A stretch of 64,000 nt of DNA from Collinsella sp. An268 (GCF_002159765.1 NZ_NFJH01000009.1:1-64000); one strand, 5' to 3'; shown: positions 31,831 to 41,948, counted from the first letter of the stretch. Numbers and translations: made by a program. Notes: a model not told the origin generated them from the letters alone.

Positions 31831-34380
31831 ATGTCTCATCCTGTTCTTGGCACGCCCTGGCATGCGGGCACGGGCACCGTGTCCGCCGACGAGCTCGCCG
31901 GCGTCGAGCGTTACTGGCGCTGCGCCAACTACCTCTCCGTCGGTCAGATCTACGTCCGGAGCAACCCGCTCATGCGCTCCGATTACCCGGATGCCAAGAC
32001 CGGTGAGCCCCGCGCCTTCGGACGTGTCGACGTCAAGCACCGCCTCGTGGGCCACTGGGGCACCACGCCGGGCATCAACTTCCTGTTCGCGCACGTAAAC
32101 CGCCTTATCGCCGACCATGGGCAGAACGCCATCTTCCTCATGGGCCCCGGGCACGGCGGTCCGGCGGGCACGGCGCAGTCGCTGCTCGACGGTACGTACC
32201 GCGAGATTCGCCCCGACATCACCGATGATGAGGCGGGCCTCGAGAAGTTCTTCCGCCAGTTCTCCTACCCGGGCGGCATCCCGAGCCACTTCGCGCCCGA
32301 AACCCCCGGCTCCATCCACGAGGGCGGCGAGCTCGGCTACACGCTCTCCCATGCGTACGGCGCGGTGCTCGACAACCCGAGTCTGCTCGCGGTCGCCGTG
32401 GTGGGCGACGGCGAGGCGGAGACCGGCCCGCTCGCCACGAGCTGGCAGTCCAATAAGCTCGTGAACCCCGCGACCGACGGCATCGTCTTGCCGGTCCTGC
32501 ACCTCAATGGCTATAAGATCGCCAACCCCACAATCCTCGCGCGCATCTCCGACGAGGAGCTCCAGAAGTTCTTCGAGGGCATGGGTTACGAGCCGCATTT
32601 CTTCGTCGCGGGCTTTGACGACGAGAGCCACGAGAGCATCCACGCCCGCTTCGCCGCCCTGCTCGAAGAGGTCTTCGGTAAGATCTGCGCCATCAAGGAG
32701 CGCGCGGTTGCCCAGGCGGCCGCGGGCGAGGAGGTCACGCGCCCGGTCTACCCCATGATTGTCTTCCGCACGCCCAAGGGCTGGACCTGCCCCAAGGTTA
32801 TCGACGGCAAGAAGACCGAGGATTCGTGGCGCGCGCATCAGGTGCCGCTGGCAAGTGCCAAGGACACTCACGAGCACTTCCGCGTGCTGCGCGGCTGGCT
32901 CGAGTCCTACCAGCCCGATGAGCTCTTCACGCCGGAGGGGCAGATTCGCCCCGAGGTCAACGGCTGGATGCCTACCGGCGACCTGCGCATCGGCGCAAAT
33001 CCCAACGCCAACGGCGGCACCGTACGCGAGGACCTCGTGCTCCCCGACCTTCATGCTCACGAGGTGCCGGTTGCCGAGCGCGGGCACGGGTACGGCCAGA
33101 CCGAGGCGGCGCGCGTCTTCGGTGCCTACACGGCGGACGTGCTCGCTGCCAACCCCGAGAACTTCCGCATCTTCGGGCCGGATGAGACCGCATCCAACCG
33201 TCTGCAGGACGCCTATCAGGTCACCAAGAAGCAGTGGGAGGCGGGCCACTACGCCGACGAGGCGAACGACGACCTGCTCGCCCCCTTGGGCAAGGTCATC
33301 GAGCAGCTGTCCGAGCACCAGTGCGAGGGCTTCCTCGAGGCGTACGTGCTCACCGGCCGCCACGGTGTGTGGTCGAGCTACGAGAGCTTCGTGCACGTGG
33401 TCGACTCCATGGTGAACCAGCACTGCAAGTGGCTCGAGGCCACCAAGCGCGAGATCCCGTGGCGCAAGCCCATCGCCGGCCTCAACATCCTGCTGTCGAG
33501 CCATGTGTGGCGCCAGGACCACAACGGCTTCAGCCATCAGGATCCCGGCTTCATCGACCTTCTACTCAACAAGGCGAACGACACGCACATCGTGAACGCC
33601 TACTACCCCTGCGACGCCAACATGGCGCTCGCCGTAGCGGAGCGCGCCTACACCTCGACCGACTGCGTCAACGCCATCTTCTGCGGCAAGCAGCCCGCGC
33701 CGACCTTCATCTCGGTCGATGAGGCTAAGGCTGAGCTCGCCGAGGGCCTGGCCGTGTGGAACTGGGCGTCCACGGCGGAGTCGCTCGTCGATGCCGACGT
33801 GGTTATCGCGACCTGCGGCGACGTGCCCACACTCGAGGCGCTCGCGGCCGTCGACCTGCTGCGCGAGCAGGGTGTCAAGGTCTGGTTCGTGAACGTGGTC
33901 GACCTGCTCAAGATCCAGAACGCCTGCGAGAACGACCAGGCGCTGTCCGACGAGCGCTTCGCCGAGTTCTTCGGCGCGGGCGAGAAGCCGGTGCTCTTCT
34001 GCTTCCACGCCTACGCGGGCACCATCCGTCGTCTCGTCTGGGCGCGCCCCGGCCACGACGCCTGGTGCGTGCACGGCTACGAGGAGAAGGGCTCCACGAC
34101 CACGCCGTTCGACATGCTGCGCCTGAACAATATGGACCGCTGGGCGCTGGCCGCCGAGGCCCTGCGCCTCGTGGACGGCGCCGCCGGTACCGCCACGCAC
34201 GCCGAGCAGGCCGAGGCCTGGGACGCCTTCCGCGACGAGGCCTTCCGCTTCGCCGTGGAGGAGGGCTACGATCACCCGGCCTTCACCGACTGGGTCTGGC
34301 CCGACGCGCGCGCCGCGACCGAGGCAGATGCGGCTGCCGGCCTCTCGGCCACGCAGATGACCGCGGGCGACAACGAGTAG
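31831..34380 (+). CDS. xfp: Xylulose-5-P/fructose-6-P phosphoketolase
   Basis: This 849-residue TPP enzyme splits xylulose 5-phosphate (and often fructose 6-phosphate) to acetyl phosphate and glyceraldehyde 3-phosphate (erythrose 4-phosphate from the hexose). Family motifs are [68 protein letters not shown] (TPP motif), [39 protein letters not shown] and [18 protein letters not shown]. Length is typical. AAAGGAG precedes the ATG. It is a single-gene unit with its own operators and terminator. It could take xylulose 5-phosphate produced by the transketolase pathway at 8-13 kb. Confidence 0.96.
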   Translation: MSHPVLGTPWHAGTGTVSADELAGVERYWRCANYLSVGQIYVRSNPLMRSDYPDAKTGEPRAFGRVDVKHRLVGHWGTTPGINFLFAHVNRLIADHGQNAIFLMGPGHGGPAGTAQSLLDGTYREIRPDITDDEAGLEKFFRQFSYPGGIPSHFAPETPGSIHEGGELGYTLSHAYGAVLDNPSLLAVAVVGDGEAETGPLATSWQSNKLVNPATDGIVLPVLHLNGYKIANPTILARISDEELQKFFEGMGYEPHFFVAGFDDESHESIHARFAALLEEVFGKICAIKERAVAQAAAGEEVTRPVYPMIVFRTPKGWTCPKVIDGKKTEDSWRAHQVPLASAKDTHEHFRVLRGWLESYQPDELFTPEGQIRPEVNGWMPTGDLRIGANPNANGGTVREDLVLPDLHAHEVPVAERGHGYGQTEAARVFGAYTADVLAANPENFRIFGPDETASNRLQDAYQVTKKQWEAGHYADEANDDLLAPLGKVIEQLSEHQCEGFLEAYVLTGRHGVWSSYESFVHVVDSMVNQHCKWLEATKREIPWRKPIAGLNILLSSHVWRQDHNGFSHQDPGFIDLLLNKANDTHIVNAYYPCDANMALAVAERAYTSTDCVNAIFCGKQPAPTFISVDEAKAELAEGLAVWNWASTAESLVDADVVIATCGDVPTLEALAAVDLLREQGVKVWFVNVVDLLKIQNACENDQALSDERFAEFFGAGEKPVLFCFHAYAGTIRRLVWARPGHDAWCVHGYEEKGSTTTPFDMLRLNNMDRWALAAEALRLVDGAAGTATHAEQAEAWDAFRDEAFRFAVEEGYDHPAFTDWVWPDARAATEADAAAGLSATQMTAGDNE

Positions 34381-34415
34381 CCGTCTTTCGGCCATCTATC
34401 CAGAAGTGCGCCGTG

Positions 34416-34452
34416 AAGGCGTCCGGCCCCCACAAGGGTCGGACGCCTTTTT
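34416..34452 (+). terminator. Terminator after phosphoketolase
   Basis: AAGGCGTCCG pairs with CGGACGCCTT (10 bp), followed by a run of T. Confidence 0.9.
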
Positions 34453-34549
34453 GCATGCGTTGGGAGTGAGGTGCCATTTCCAGGCGGTCACCACCGTGAT
34501 GCCGCCCGCATCGATAGCGACGGTCTCCTCGTCACGTAGGGGGAGACGA

Positions 34550-34596
34550 GCCCCCTTATTTCATAGGGGGCGTGAGAAGCTTTGCGGAAAGCTTCT
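34550..34596 (-). terminator. Paired hairpins after the murT-gatD gene
   Basis: GCCCCCT/AGGGGGC (34550-34571) and AGAAGCTTT/AAAGCTTCT with a GCGG loop (34575-34596) lie just downstream of the minus-strand fusion gene. They probably end its transcript, though T-runs are short. Confidence 0.5.
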
Positions 34597-34611
34597 AATA
34601 TCTTTTAGAAG

Positions 34612-36861
34612 TTAGGCGCGATGGGGGAGCTTCTTCTCGAAGGCGCGACGGGCGCCTGCCTCCTCGGTGTCGGTGAGCGCCTCGAGCGGCTTCTCGATAC
34701 CGCGCCGGCGGAGCGCCCAGGCGATGAGCCAGTCCGCAAGCGCGGGGTTCTTGGAAAGCACCGGCCCGTGGAAATACGTGCCCACCAAGCCATGGTGCAC
34801 GATGCCCTCGTACCCATCGGTGCCGTTGTTGCCGGTGCCGGCCACCACGCTCGTCCCGAGCGGCGCCTCGTCCGCATCGAGGTAGGTGCGGCCGCCGTGG
34901 TTCTCAAAGCCCAGGATGTCCGCATCGACGATGTCTGCGCGCACGGCGACGTTGCCGATGAGGCGGTCCGTGGGGTTGTCGGCGCGGCGCGTCTCGATGC
35001 CGATGACGCCGAGACCCTCGATCTTCTCGTCTCCGAGGAAGTAGTGGCGACCCAGCAGCTGGTAGCCGCCGCAGATGGCGAGCATGGCGCCCTTGTCGTG
35101 GTTGAGGTAGCGGTCGACGGCCTCGCGGTGCCGCATGAGCTCGTGCTGGACGGCCAGCTGGTCGCGATCGGCGCCGCCGCCGATGACGGCAATGTCCACG
35201 CCCGAGAGGTCGGCCGCCTCACCGCGGTTGAGGGTCGTTACGCGCACGGGGATGCCGCGCCACGCGCAGCGCGCCGCGAGGATGGCGACGTTGCCCGTGT
35301 CGCCGTAGAGGTTGAGCTCCTGCGGGTAGAGGTGGCAGATGGTGAGCGGCCGTGCGGCGAGCTCGCGGTAGAGGGGGGCTATGGTGCCGCGACCTACGAG
35401 CGACCAGCGCGCCCAGGCGGCGTCGTCCGCGCAAAGCGCGTCCGCGGCGGCATGGGTGCGCACGCCTTGGGGCGTCTCGCCGGCGGGCAGGCGGTCGAGC
35501 TCGTCGCACAGCTCGAGCGTCGCGGTGTAGTTGCCCACGATGTAGAGGGTGTCCGCCGCGCCTATCCCCGCGCTCGCCGCGCGGTTGATGGCCTCCTCGG
35601 CGCTGCGCACCACCGTGGAGGGCACGCCGGCGTACTTGAGGCGCACCTGCAGGTCCTCGGCGCGCGTGCCGCCGGCGTATACGGTGAGGCCGCGCATGCG
35701 GGCGAGCCGCTCGAAGTCGACGTCGTAGATCCATGAGATGTCGTGACCGTCGGCGTCCTTATCGTTGATGTAGAAGGCGCAGGCACGCGCTTCGGTCGCT
35801 TGGATGATCTGGATGATGCGGTCGAACCCGACCGGGTTCTTCGCAAGGTTGACGAGGAGCTTGCGCCCCTTGACGGTGAGCTTCTGCATGCGGCCGCGCG
35901 CGGGCTGGTAGCGGTCGAGGGTTTGCTGGAAGCGCGCGCCGTCGGCGCCCATGAGGGTCGCCGCGGTGAGCGCCGCCATGGCGTTGTAGACCATGTAGAG
36001 GCCGTGGTAGGCGATGTGCGCCGTGCAGGGGAAGCCCGCGCGCGCCGCATCGCGCGCCTCCAGGGTGAAGCGCTGGCCATCCTCGGTCGTCTCGACGGAC
36101 GTGACGGCAAAGGCGAGGTCGGGGCGCTGCCAGCCGCACGTGGGGCACCGGTAGGAGCCGAGCTGGCCGTACAGCACGTACTCATAGGTGAGGGGCGCGT
36201 TGCACACCGCGCAGAAGCGGCTGTCGGAGACTTTGTCGGGCTCCTCATCGCCCGCCGCCGTCGCCGCAAAGCCAAAGGCGATGGTGGGGTTCTCCACCCG
36301 CCGCGCGATGGCGGCGCAGAGCGGGTCGTCGGCGTTGTAGATAAGGGTCGTGGCCGGCGAGGAGGCGAGCGCCCCCGCGATGACATCTTGGGTGTGGTCG
36401 ATCTCGCCGTAGCGGTCGAGTTGGTCGCGGAAGAGATTCAGCAGCACAAGATACGTGGGCTTGAGCTTGGGGAGCACCCGCGCCGTGTAGAGCTCGTCGC
36501 ACTCAAAGCACCCGATCGCCGCGGGGCCCGAGGCTCCGCGGGCGGCCCTTGCCCGGCGCCGATCCTCCAAGATGGCCCCTGCGATGCCGGCCTCCATGTT
36601 GTTGCCGGCGCGGTTGGTGATGACGCAGGTACCGTCTGCGGCGAGGCAGTCGGCCAGCAGGTTGGTGGTGGTGGTCTTGCCGTTGGTGCCGGTTACCACC
36701 ACGGATGCTGCGAAAAGGGGCGCCATCTCGCGCAAGATCCCGGGGTCAAGGCGCAGGGCGATGATACCGGGGATGCTGCCTCCGCGCCGGTGGAGCACGC
36801 GCTGGATCCCAAAGCGGGCGATGGATGCCGCGGTGGCGGCGGCGGTGCTGCGTACGCTCAT
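34612..36861 (-). CDS. Fused lipid II isoglutaminyl synthase MurT-GatD
   Basis: One 749-residue chain joins two enzymes that are normally separate and together amidate D-glutamate in lipid II. Residues ~1-470 are MurT, a Mur-ligase relative: ATP loop TGTNGKTTT (57-65), GCFECDE, a zinc ribbon (C217, C220, C239, C242) and the DxSWxxD motif (374-380). Residues ~500-745 are GatD, the glutaminase: nucleophile C597 in AICGGYQLLG and H698 in GTYFHGP. The junction near 470-505 is an Ala-rich segment followed by RPLTICHLYPQELNLYGDTGN, the usual GatD start. GGGGAGAG precedes the ATG. Nothing suggests loss of function. Confidence 0.93.
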   Translation of the reverse strand: MSVRSTAAATAASIARFGIQRVLHRRGGSIPGIIALRLDPGILREMAPLFAASVVVTGTNGKTTTTNLLADCLAADGTCVITNRAGNNMEAGIAGAILEDRRRARAARGASGPAAIGCFECDELYTARVLPKLKPTYLVLLNLFRDQLDRYGEIDHTQDVIAGALASSPATTLIYNADDPLCAAIARRVENPTIAFGFAATAAGDEEPDKVSDSRFCAVCNAPLTYEYVLYGQLGSYRCPTCGWQRPDLAFAVTSVETTEDGQRFTLEARDAARAGFPCTAHIAYHGLYMVYNAMAALTAATLMGADGARFQQTLDRYQPARGRMQKLTVKGRKLLVNLAKNPVGFDRIIQIIQATEARACAFYINDKDADGHDISWIYDVDFERLARMRGLTVYAGGTRAEDLQVRLKYAGVPSTVVRSAEEAINRAASAGIGAADTLYIVGNYTATLELCDELDRLPAGETPQGVRTHAAADALCADDAAWARWSLVGRGTIAPLYRELAARPLTICHLYPQELNLYGDTGNVAILAARCAWRGIPVRVTTLNRGEAADLSGVDIAVIGGGADRDQLAVQHELMRHREAVDRYLNHDKGAMLAICGGYQLLGRHYFLGDEKIEGLGVIGIETRRADNPTDRLIGNVAVRADIVDADILGFENHGGRTYLDADEAPLGTSVVAGTGNNGTDGYEGIVHHGLVGTYFHGPVLSKNPALADWLIAWALRRRGIEKPLEALTDTEEAGARRAFEKKLPHRA

Positions 36862-37029
36862 GGCGCTCTCCCCGGTGCCGATGCGGGGCGCCGCGTGTGG
36901 GCGCGGCGCCCTCGTGCTTTCTTTTTCGCGTCCCGTAGCGCGCGGGAGGCGCAGCGGACGGGATCACCTGGCCATTGTATCAGCTTACGCGGCCACGGTT
37001 CGCTGTGCGCGCCGCGGCGGACGCCGCCT

Positions 37030-38538
37030 CTACAGGTTGTAGAGGGCAGAGAACTTCTTGACCAGATAATCGCAGTAATACGTCGCGTCAAACGGGGCAC
37101 CGCACGCGCCTGCGATGAGCTCGGGGGCGTCCTTGCCGCGACCCCAGCGCCAGATGCGGTCGCGCAGCCAGTCGCGCACCGGGGCCAGGTCGCCGGAGGC
37201 GCTGGCGCCGTCCACATCTATGCCTGCGCGTTCCATGGCGTCCACGTATTGCGCGCCGTAAGCGCTGCCGAGCGCGTAGCTCGGGAAATACCCGAAGCTG
37301 CCGCCCGACCAGTGCGTGTCCTGCAGGCAGCCGAGGGTGTCGTTGGGGACGTCGAGCCCCAGATAGCGCCGGGTGAGCTCGCGCCAGAGCGTCGGGATGT
37401 CGGCGACGCGCGCCTCGCCGGCAAAGAGCGCCCGCTCGATGTCGTAGCGGATCATGATGTGGAGCGGGTAGGTGAGCTCGTCGGCCTCCATGCGGATCAG
37501 CTGCGGGTGGGCGAGGTTGGCGGCGCGGTAGAGATCGTCGGCGCTCACGCTGCTGTACACCTCGGGTGCGTGCTTGCGGAGCACGGCAAGCAGGGGCTCC
37601 GCAAAGGCGCGCGACCGACCGACGATGTTCTCGAAAAAGCGGCTCTGGCTCTCGTGGATGCCCATCGAGGTGCCCCCGTCGAGGCACGTCCACGCGTAGG
37701 CGGGGTCGACATTCTGCTCGTATATGGCGTGACCGCCCTCATGCAGGATGGAGAAGACGTTGGAGAGCGCGTCCGTCTCATAGATGTGGGTCGTCACGCG
37801 CACGTCTCCGGGGGCAAAGCCGTCGGAGAAGGGATGCTCCACCTCCGCCACGGCGCAGCCGTCCATAACGAGCCCCTCGAGCTCGAGCAGGTCGCGCGCG
37901 ATGGCGAGCTGTGCCGCGCGGTCGACGCGGGCGCTCCTAAAGGGGAGGTCGGGCGCCGGTTGGGGAGCGATCTCGCGGACAAGCGGCACCACCGTCTCTT
38001 TCACCTGGGCGAAGAACGCGTCGTAGGCGGCGGTGTCCATGCCGCGCTCGTACTGGTCGAGCAGCACGTCATAGGCGTCGCGCGCAGGGTCGAGCGCCTC
38101 CGCGCGGCGGCGGCAGGCGTCTACGATGCGCTCGACATAGGGCTCAAAGGACGCCCAGTCGTCGGCGAGCTTGGCGTGGTGCCACACGGCGTTCGCCTCG
38201 CTGGTGAGCTTGCTCCAGGCGATCTCCTCCTCGGTGGGGATGGCGCGCGCCTCGCGCTGGTCGCGGCTAAAGACATGGAGCTCGGTGGCCGTTTGGGCGT
38301 CAAGAGTGCCGGCGGCGGCGTCGGCCTCAAGCTCGGCGACGAGCCTCACCGATGCGTCAGAGGTCGTGAGTTCGTGCATCTCGCCGGCGAGGGCGCCCAT
38401 GGCCTCGGCGCGCGCGGCGGCGCCGTTCTCGGGCGCGACGGTCTCTCCGTCGAACTCGAGCACGCTCATGAGGTAGTACTTCTGCTGGAGGGTGCGCTGC
38501 AGCTGTTTGAACGCGTCGATGCGGGAGGTTTCGCTCAT
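37030..38538 (-). CDS. Carboxypeptidase Taq (M32 metallopeptidase)
   Basis: A 502-residue cytoplasmic metallocarboxypeptidase that trims C-terminal residues from peptides. The zinc motif HEGGH is in FSILHEGGHAIYEQ (around residue 267), with the M32 signature GTSMGIHESQSRFFEN and the downstream IRYDIERALF and GYFPSYALGSAYGAQ. Length is typical of the family. The frame is open to 38679, but ATG 38538 is preceded by AAAGGAG. It lies 168 bases upstream of the MurT-GatD gene on the same strand; co-transcription is possible but not required. Confidence 0.95.
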   Translation of the reverse strand: MSETSRIDAFKQLQRTLQQKYYLMSVLEFDGETVAPENGAAARAEAMGALAGEMHELTTSDASVRLVAELEADAAAGTLDAQTATELHVFSRDQREARAIPTEEEIAWSKLTSEANAVWHHAKLADDWASFEPYVERIVDACRRRAEALDPARDAYDVLLDQYERGMDTAAYDAFFAQVKETVVPLVREIAPQPAPDLPFRSARVDRAAQLAIARDLLELEGLVMDGCAVAEVEHPFSDGFAPGDVRVTTHIYETDALSNVFSILHEGGHAIYEQNVDPAYAWTCLDGGTSMGIHESQSRFFENIVGRSRAFAEPLLAVLRKHAPEVYSSVSADDLYRAANLAHPQLIRMEADELTYPLHIMIRYDIERALFAGEARVADIPTLWRELTRRYLGLDVPNDTLGCLQDTHWSGGSFGYFPSYALGSAYGAQYVDAMERAGIDVDGASASGDLAPVRDWLRDRIWRWGRGKDAPELIAGACGAPFDATYYCDYLVKKFSALYNL

Positions 38539-38789
38539 GGCAACTCCTTTGTGGGGACGGTTGGGGCGGCGGCCCCAGTCGATATCCGCTCGATAGCATA
38601 CCCAAGAGCGCACGCCCGATACCGCGGCGCGCCGGCACGGGTAGGCAGGTCCCTGCGTGTCGGCGCGAAACGGGCGCATCCCCGCCAGGGGGTGATGCGA
38701 TACATTGACGATATTGTAGATAGCGTCAACAATGTGCCTCTCTCTGGTAGCATGATGCCCGTTTGTGCAACGGGAGAAAGAGAGCGCAC

Positions 38790-39923
38790 ATGGAAAAGAG
38801 GCCCATGAGCAGGGTGAAGAAAGTCGTTCTGGGCGTTGTCGGCGTACTGGTGGCGCTGGTCATCGTGGCCGCCGTGGCCGTCTTCGCCCTCTTTGGACAC
38901 GAGCTTGCCACGCTCGGGTCCATCGAGAAGGTCAACGACTACCCGCTCTACACCATGACGTACGATGGCGATTACGGTATCGACGAGTTTATCGCCCAGG
39001 GCGGCGCCTCCAACGACGGCGAGCTCATCCAGTTTGTGGTGAACCGCATCATGAAGGGCCTGCCCATCACCATTGACCTGCCCGATCTGGCGTGCTCGAC
39101 GTTCAACGCGACGACGTCGGAGGGTGACGCGCTCTTTGGGCGCAACTTCGACCTGTCCTTCTCGCCGGGCATGCTCGTGCGCACCGACCCTGCGGACGGG
39201 TACGCGAGCGTATCCATGGTGAACCTGGGCTTTCTGGGCTACGGCGAGGACAAGCTACCCGAGGACCTCGTCTCGAGTTTGACGACGCTCGCCGCGCCGT
39301 ACGCGCCGCTCGACGGCATGAATGAGGCGGGGCTTGCCGTGGGCGTACTCCTTATCGACACCGACCCGACCGACCAGCAGACCGATAAGGTCGACATCAC
39401 CACGACGACGGCCATCCGCATGATGCTCGACAGCTGCGCGACCGTGGATGAGGCCGTGGCGCTGCTGGAGCAGTACGACATGCACTCGAGCGCCAACAGC
39501 TGCTACCACTTCCAGATCGCGGACGCCTCGGGTGCGTCGGTGGTCGTTGAGTACATCGGCAACGAGATGAGCGTGCTCGAGCCCGGCGACGCGACCACTA
39601 TGGGGGCGCTTTCCGGCGCGGCGGGCGTGACGTACCAGGCGGCGACGAACTTCCTGCTCACGCCGGGCGAGTACGACTTCGGCCACGGCCAGGACCGCTA
39701 CGAGACGCTCATGAGCACGCTCAGCGCCGCGTCGGGCGTGCTTGCCGAGGACGAGGCGATGGACCTGCTCGCAGCCGTCGCGCAGGAGCCGCACCTCAAT
39801 AGCCGTGGCGAGGAGAGCGCCACGCAGTGGTCGGTCGTATATAACCTGGATGACCTCACGGCGCGCATCGTCATGGGCGGTGCCTATGACGAGCCGGCGT
39901 ATGAGGTGAGCCTCGTCTCGTAG
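38790..39923 (+). CDS. Membrane-anchored linear-amide C-N hydrolase (Ntn fold)
   Basis: A ~377-residue protein with one N-terminal membrane segment (VVLGVVGVLVALVIVAAVAVFALFG without a cleavage site) and an outside catalytic domain. C102 in ACSTFNATTSEGDALFGRNFD is the likely N-terminal nucleophile after self-cleavage, and RNFD matches the C45/choloylglycine-hydrolase relatives. Further family blocks are MNEAGLAVGVLLID, TTTAIRMMLDSCATVDEAVALLE and QWSVVYNLDDLTARIVMG. Such enzymes cut amide bonds in acyl amino acids, beta-lactam precursors or conjugated bile acids. The long pro-segment argues against a classic bile salt hydrolase. ATG 38805 is an alternative start. Confidence 0.8.
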   Translation: MEKRPMSRVKKVVLGVVGVLVALVIVAAVAVFALFGHELATLGSIEKVNDYPLYTMTYDGDYGIDEFIAQGGASNDGELIQFVVNRIMKGLPITIDLPDLACSTFNATTSEGDALFGRNFDLSFSPGMLVRTDPADGYASVSMVNLGFLGYGEDKLPEDLVSSLTTLAAPYAPLDGMNEAGLAVGVLLIDTDPTDQQTDKVDITTTTAIRMMLDSCATVDEAVALLEQYDMHSSANSCYHFQIADASGASVVVEYIGNEMSVLEPGDATTMGALSGAAGVTYQAATNFLLTPGEYDFGHGQDRYETLMSTLSAASGVLAEDEAMDLLAAVAQEPHLNSRGEESATQWSVVYNLDDLTARIVMGGAYDEPAYEVSLVS

Positions 39924-39953
39924 TGCATGCGCTGACCGCCTTCGGTTTCCTTC

Positions 39954-39983
39954 GCGCCCCCGCCGTTCGGTAGGGGCGCTTTT
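39954..39983 (+). terminator. Terminator after amide hydrolase
   Basis: GCGCCCC pairs with GGGGCGC across a 12-base loop and is followed by TTTT. Confidence 0.75.
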
Positions 39984-40013
39984 GGTATGCTGAACAAAAA
40001 CGAAGGGGTGTCC

Positions 40014-40220
40014 ATGCCGTTTCTCACGCTTGTCATCATCTTGCTCGCCATCGCGGCGATCATCTCGCTGGTCTTCTCGTTTTTGGGAATCCTTCTGGTC
40101 GGCGCGCTGCGCCTGCTGCCCATCGTGTTCATCGTGCTGCTGGTGCTCGTGCTGATGGGCAAGGTCCGCATCAGCATCACGCGTGGCGACGGCAGGCGCA
40201 ACCGTTGGTTTGAAGACTAG
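40014..40220 (+). CDS. Small hydrophobic membrane protein
   Basis: A 68-residue protein with two membrane segments (LTLVIILLAIAAIISLVFSF and VGALRLLPIVFIVLLVLVLM) and a basic C-terminus (RISITRGDGRRNRWFED). I do not recognise a family. GAAGGGG precedes ATG 40014. It ends 36 bases before glyA on the same strand. Confidence 0.65.
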   Translation: MPFLTLVIILLAIAAIISLVFSFLGILLVGALRLLPIVFIVLLVLVLMGKVRISITRGDGRRNRWFED

Positions 40221-40256
40221 CATTGCGCACGGCGACTTATGCGAAAGGGGTACCCC

Positions 40257-41507
40257 ATGGCGCTCGAACATCTTACGGAGACCGACCCCGATCTTGCCGG
40301 CGCGCTTAAGGCCGAGCTTGCGCGCCAGCGGTCGACCATCGAGCTCATCGCATCGGAGAACTTCGTCTCGCCGTCGGTGCTTGAGGCCGTGGGGAGCGTG
40401 CTCACCAATAAGTATGCCGAGGGCTACCCCGGGCACCGCTACTACGGCGGGTGCGAGCGCGTGGATGTGGTCGAGGACCTCGCGCGGCGCCGCGCCTGCG
40501 CGCTCTTCGGCTGCACGTATGTCAACGTGCAGCCGCATTCGGGCGCCAACGCCAACCTCGCCGCCTACGCCGCGCTGCTCGAGCCGGGGGATACCGTGCT
40601 CGGTATGCGGCTCGACCAGGGCGGCCACCTTACGCACGGCTCTCCGGTCAACTTCTCGGGCAAGCTCTATCGCTTTGTCCCCTACGGGCTCGACCCGGCG
40701 ACCGAGACCATCGACTACGATGCCCTGGAGGCGCTCGCCCGCGCCGAGCGCCCGCGCCTTATCGTGGGCGGCGCCTCGGCGTACCCGCGTGTCATCGATT
40801 TCGAGCGGCTCGCCCAGATAGCGCACGGCGTGGGTGCGCTTCTCATGATCGATATGGCGCATATCGCGGGCCTGGTGGCGACCGGCGCGCACCCCTCGCC
40901 GTTCCCGCACGCGGACGTGGTGACCTCGACGACGCACAAGACGCTCCGCGGCCCGCGCGGCGGCCTCATTCTCACCAACGACCCCGCACTCGCCCGCGCC
41001 ATCGACAAGGCGGTGTTCCCCGGCACGCAGGGCGGTCCCCTTATGCACGTCATCGCCGGCAAGGCGGCGTGTTTTGCCGAGGCGGCGACGCCGGCGTTCT
41101 CCTCCTACATCGCGCATGTGGTCGAGAATGCGGCGGCGCTGGGCGAGGGGCTTGTGGCGGGCGGCTTGCGCCTCGTTTCGGGCGGGACGGATAACCACCT
41201 CTGTTTGGTCGACCTCACAGCGGCGGGCGTCACGGGGCACGACGCCGAGCTTCTGCTCGATGCGGCGGGCCTTACCGTCAACAAGAACGCCATCCCGAGC
41301 GACCCGCTGCCGCCGCGCCAGACGAGCGGTATTCGCGTCGGCTCCGCTGCGGGCACGACGCGCGGGTTTGGCGCCGACGAGTTCCGTGAGATCGGCGAGC
41401 TCATCGCGCAGGTGGTGTTCCACGCAGATGACGAGCTCGCGCGGCGCGATGTCGCCGCGCGGGTGGATGAGCTTCTGGCAGCGCATCCGCTCTATCCGGA
41501 GCGGTAG
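40257..41507 (+). CDS. glyA: Serine hydroxymethyltransferase
   Basis: GlyA (416 residues) converts serine and tetrahydrofolate to glycine and methylene-tetrahydrofolate with pyridoxal phosphate. Motifs are [63 protein letters not shown], and the PLP lysine in [16 protein letters not shown] (K226 region), then [12 protein letters not shown] and [17 protein letters not shown] 40257 follows GCGAAAGGGG; the frame is open from 40239. Length is normal. Confidence 0.97.
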   Translation: MALEHLTETDPDLAGALKAELARQRSTIELIASENFVSPSVLEAVGSVLTNKYAEGYPGHRYYGGCERVDVVEDLARRRACALFGCTYVNVQPHSGANANLAAYAALLEPGDTVLGMRLDQGGHLTHGSPVNFSGKLYRFVPYGLDPATETIDYDALEALARAERPRLIVGGASAYPRVIDFERLAQIAHGVGALLMIDMAHIAGLVATGAHPSPFPHADVVTSTTHKTLRGPRGGLILTNDPALARAIDKAVFPGTQGGPLMHVIAGKAACFAEAATPAFSSYIAHVVENAAALGEGLVAGGLRLVSGGTDNHLCLVDLTAAGVTGHDAELLLDAAGLTVNKNAIPSDPLPPRQTSGIRVGSAAGTTRGFGADEFREIGELIAQVVFHADDELARRDVAARVDELLAAHPLYPER

Positions 41508-41580
41508 CGCGTCTTGGGGTGAGGGGGCGCGCGTCCGCAGCGATGGCTGACCGCGTGCTCGGATTGGAAAGGGGAGGATT

Positions 41581-41874
41581 ATGGGCGGCTGCTTCGTTTT
41601 GTTGCTACCGATTTTCTTGGTGGGGGCGGCGCTGTTCTTTGCGCTGCTCTTCGCGTTGCCGGTCTACGCGGTGTTTGCGCTCATCGCCTGCATCGTGCTT
41701 GTGTTGGTGGCCCGGCGCCTTGCGGCAGATGGAATATTCTCGCGGTATGCTGAGGACGATACTTGGCGGCGCTACGCGGCGCTCGCGGGTAAATGGCTGC
41801 TGTGGGCGGCTGTCGCCTACTTTGCCCTCTCGGGCATCGTGGCCTTAGTGCTGACGGTGTGGCTTTTGTCGTGA
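41581..41874 (+). CDS. Small membrane protein
   Basis: A 97-residue protein with three hydrophobic segments: residues ~4-25 (FVLLLPIFLVGAALFFALLF), ~26-44, and ~70-95 (LLWAAVAYFALSGIVALVLTVWLL). A short charged loop (RRLAADGIFSRYAEDDTWRR) lies between the second and third. No family recognised. GGGGAGG precedes the ATG. It lies between glyA and proC, all on the plus strand. Confidence 0.65.
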   Translation: MGGCFVLLLPIFLVGAALFFALLFALPVYAVFALIACIVLVLVARRLAADGIFSRYAEDDTWRRYAALAGKWLLWAAVAYFALSGIVALVLTVWLLS

Positions 41875-41948
41875 CCCCGCGCCGCGGCGGCGCGCCGAGG
41901 CGCGTTTGTAAAACAGATATGAGATAGGGGAAAGGCGGGCAATTGCGC

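Noticed and set aside
31783-33537. 584-codon minus-strand open frame inside the phosphoketolase gene
   Set aside because: The plus strand encodes the complete phosphoketolase with all motifs; the antisense frame is open because of GC-rich codon use.
35743-38808. 1021-codon open frame on the plus strand
   Set aside because: It is a shadow of the minus-strand MurT-GatD and M32 genes. Its translation is Arg/Gly/Val-rich with no motifs, whereas both minus-strand genes show full family signatures.
38790-39923. Classic bile salt hydrolase
   Set aside because: Bile salt hydrolases start with the catalytic cysteine at residue 2 and are cytoplasmic; this protein has a membrane anchor and a long pro-segment.
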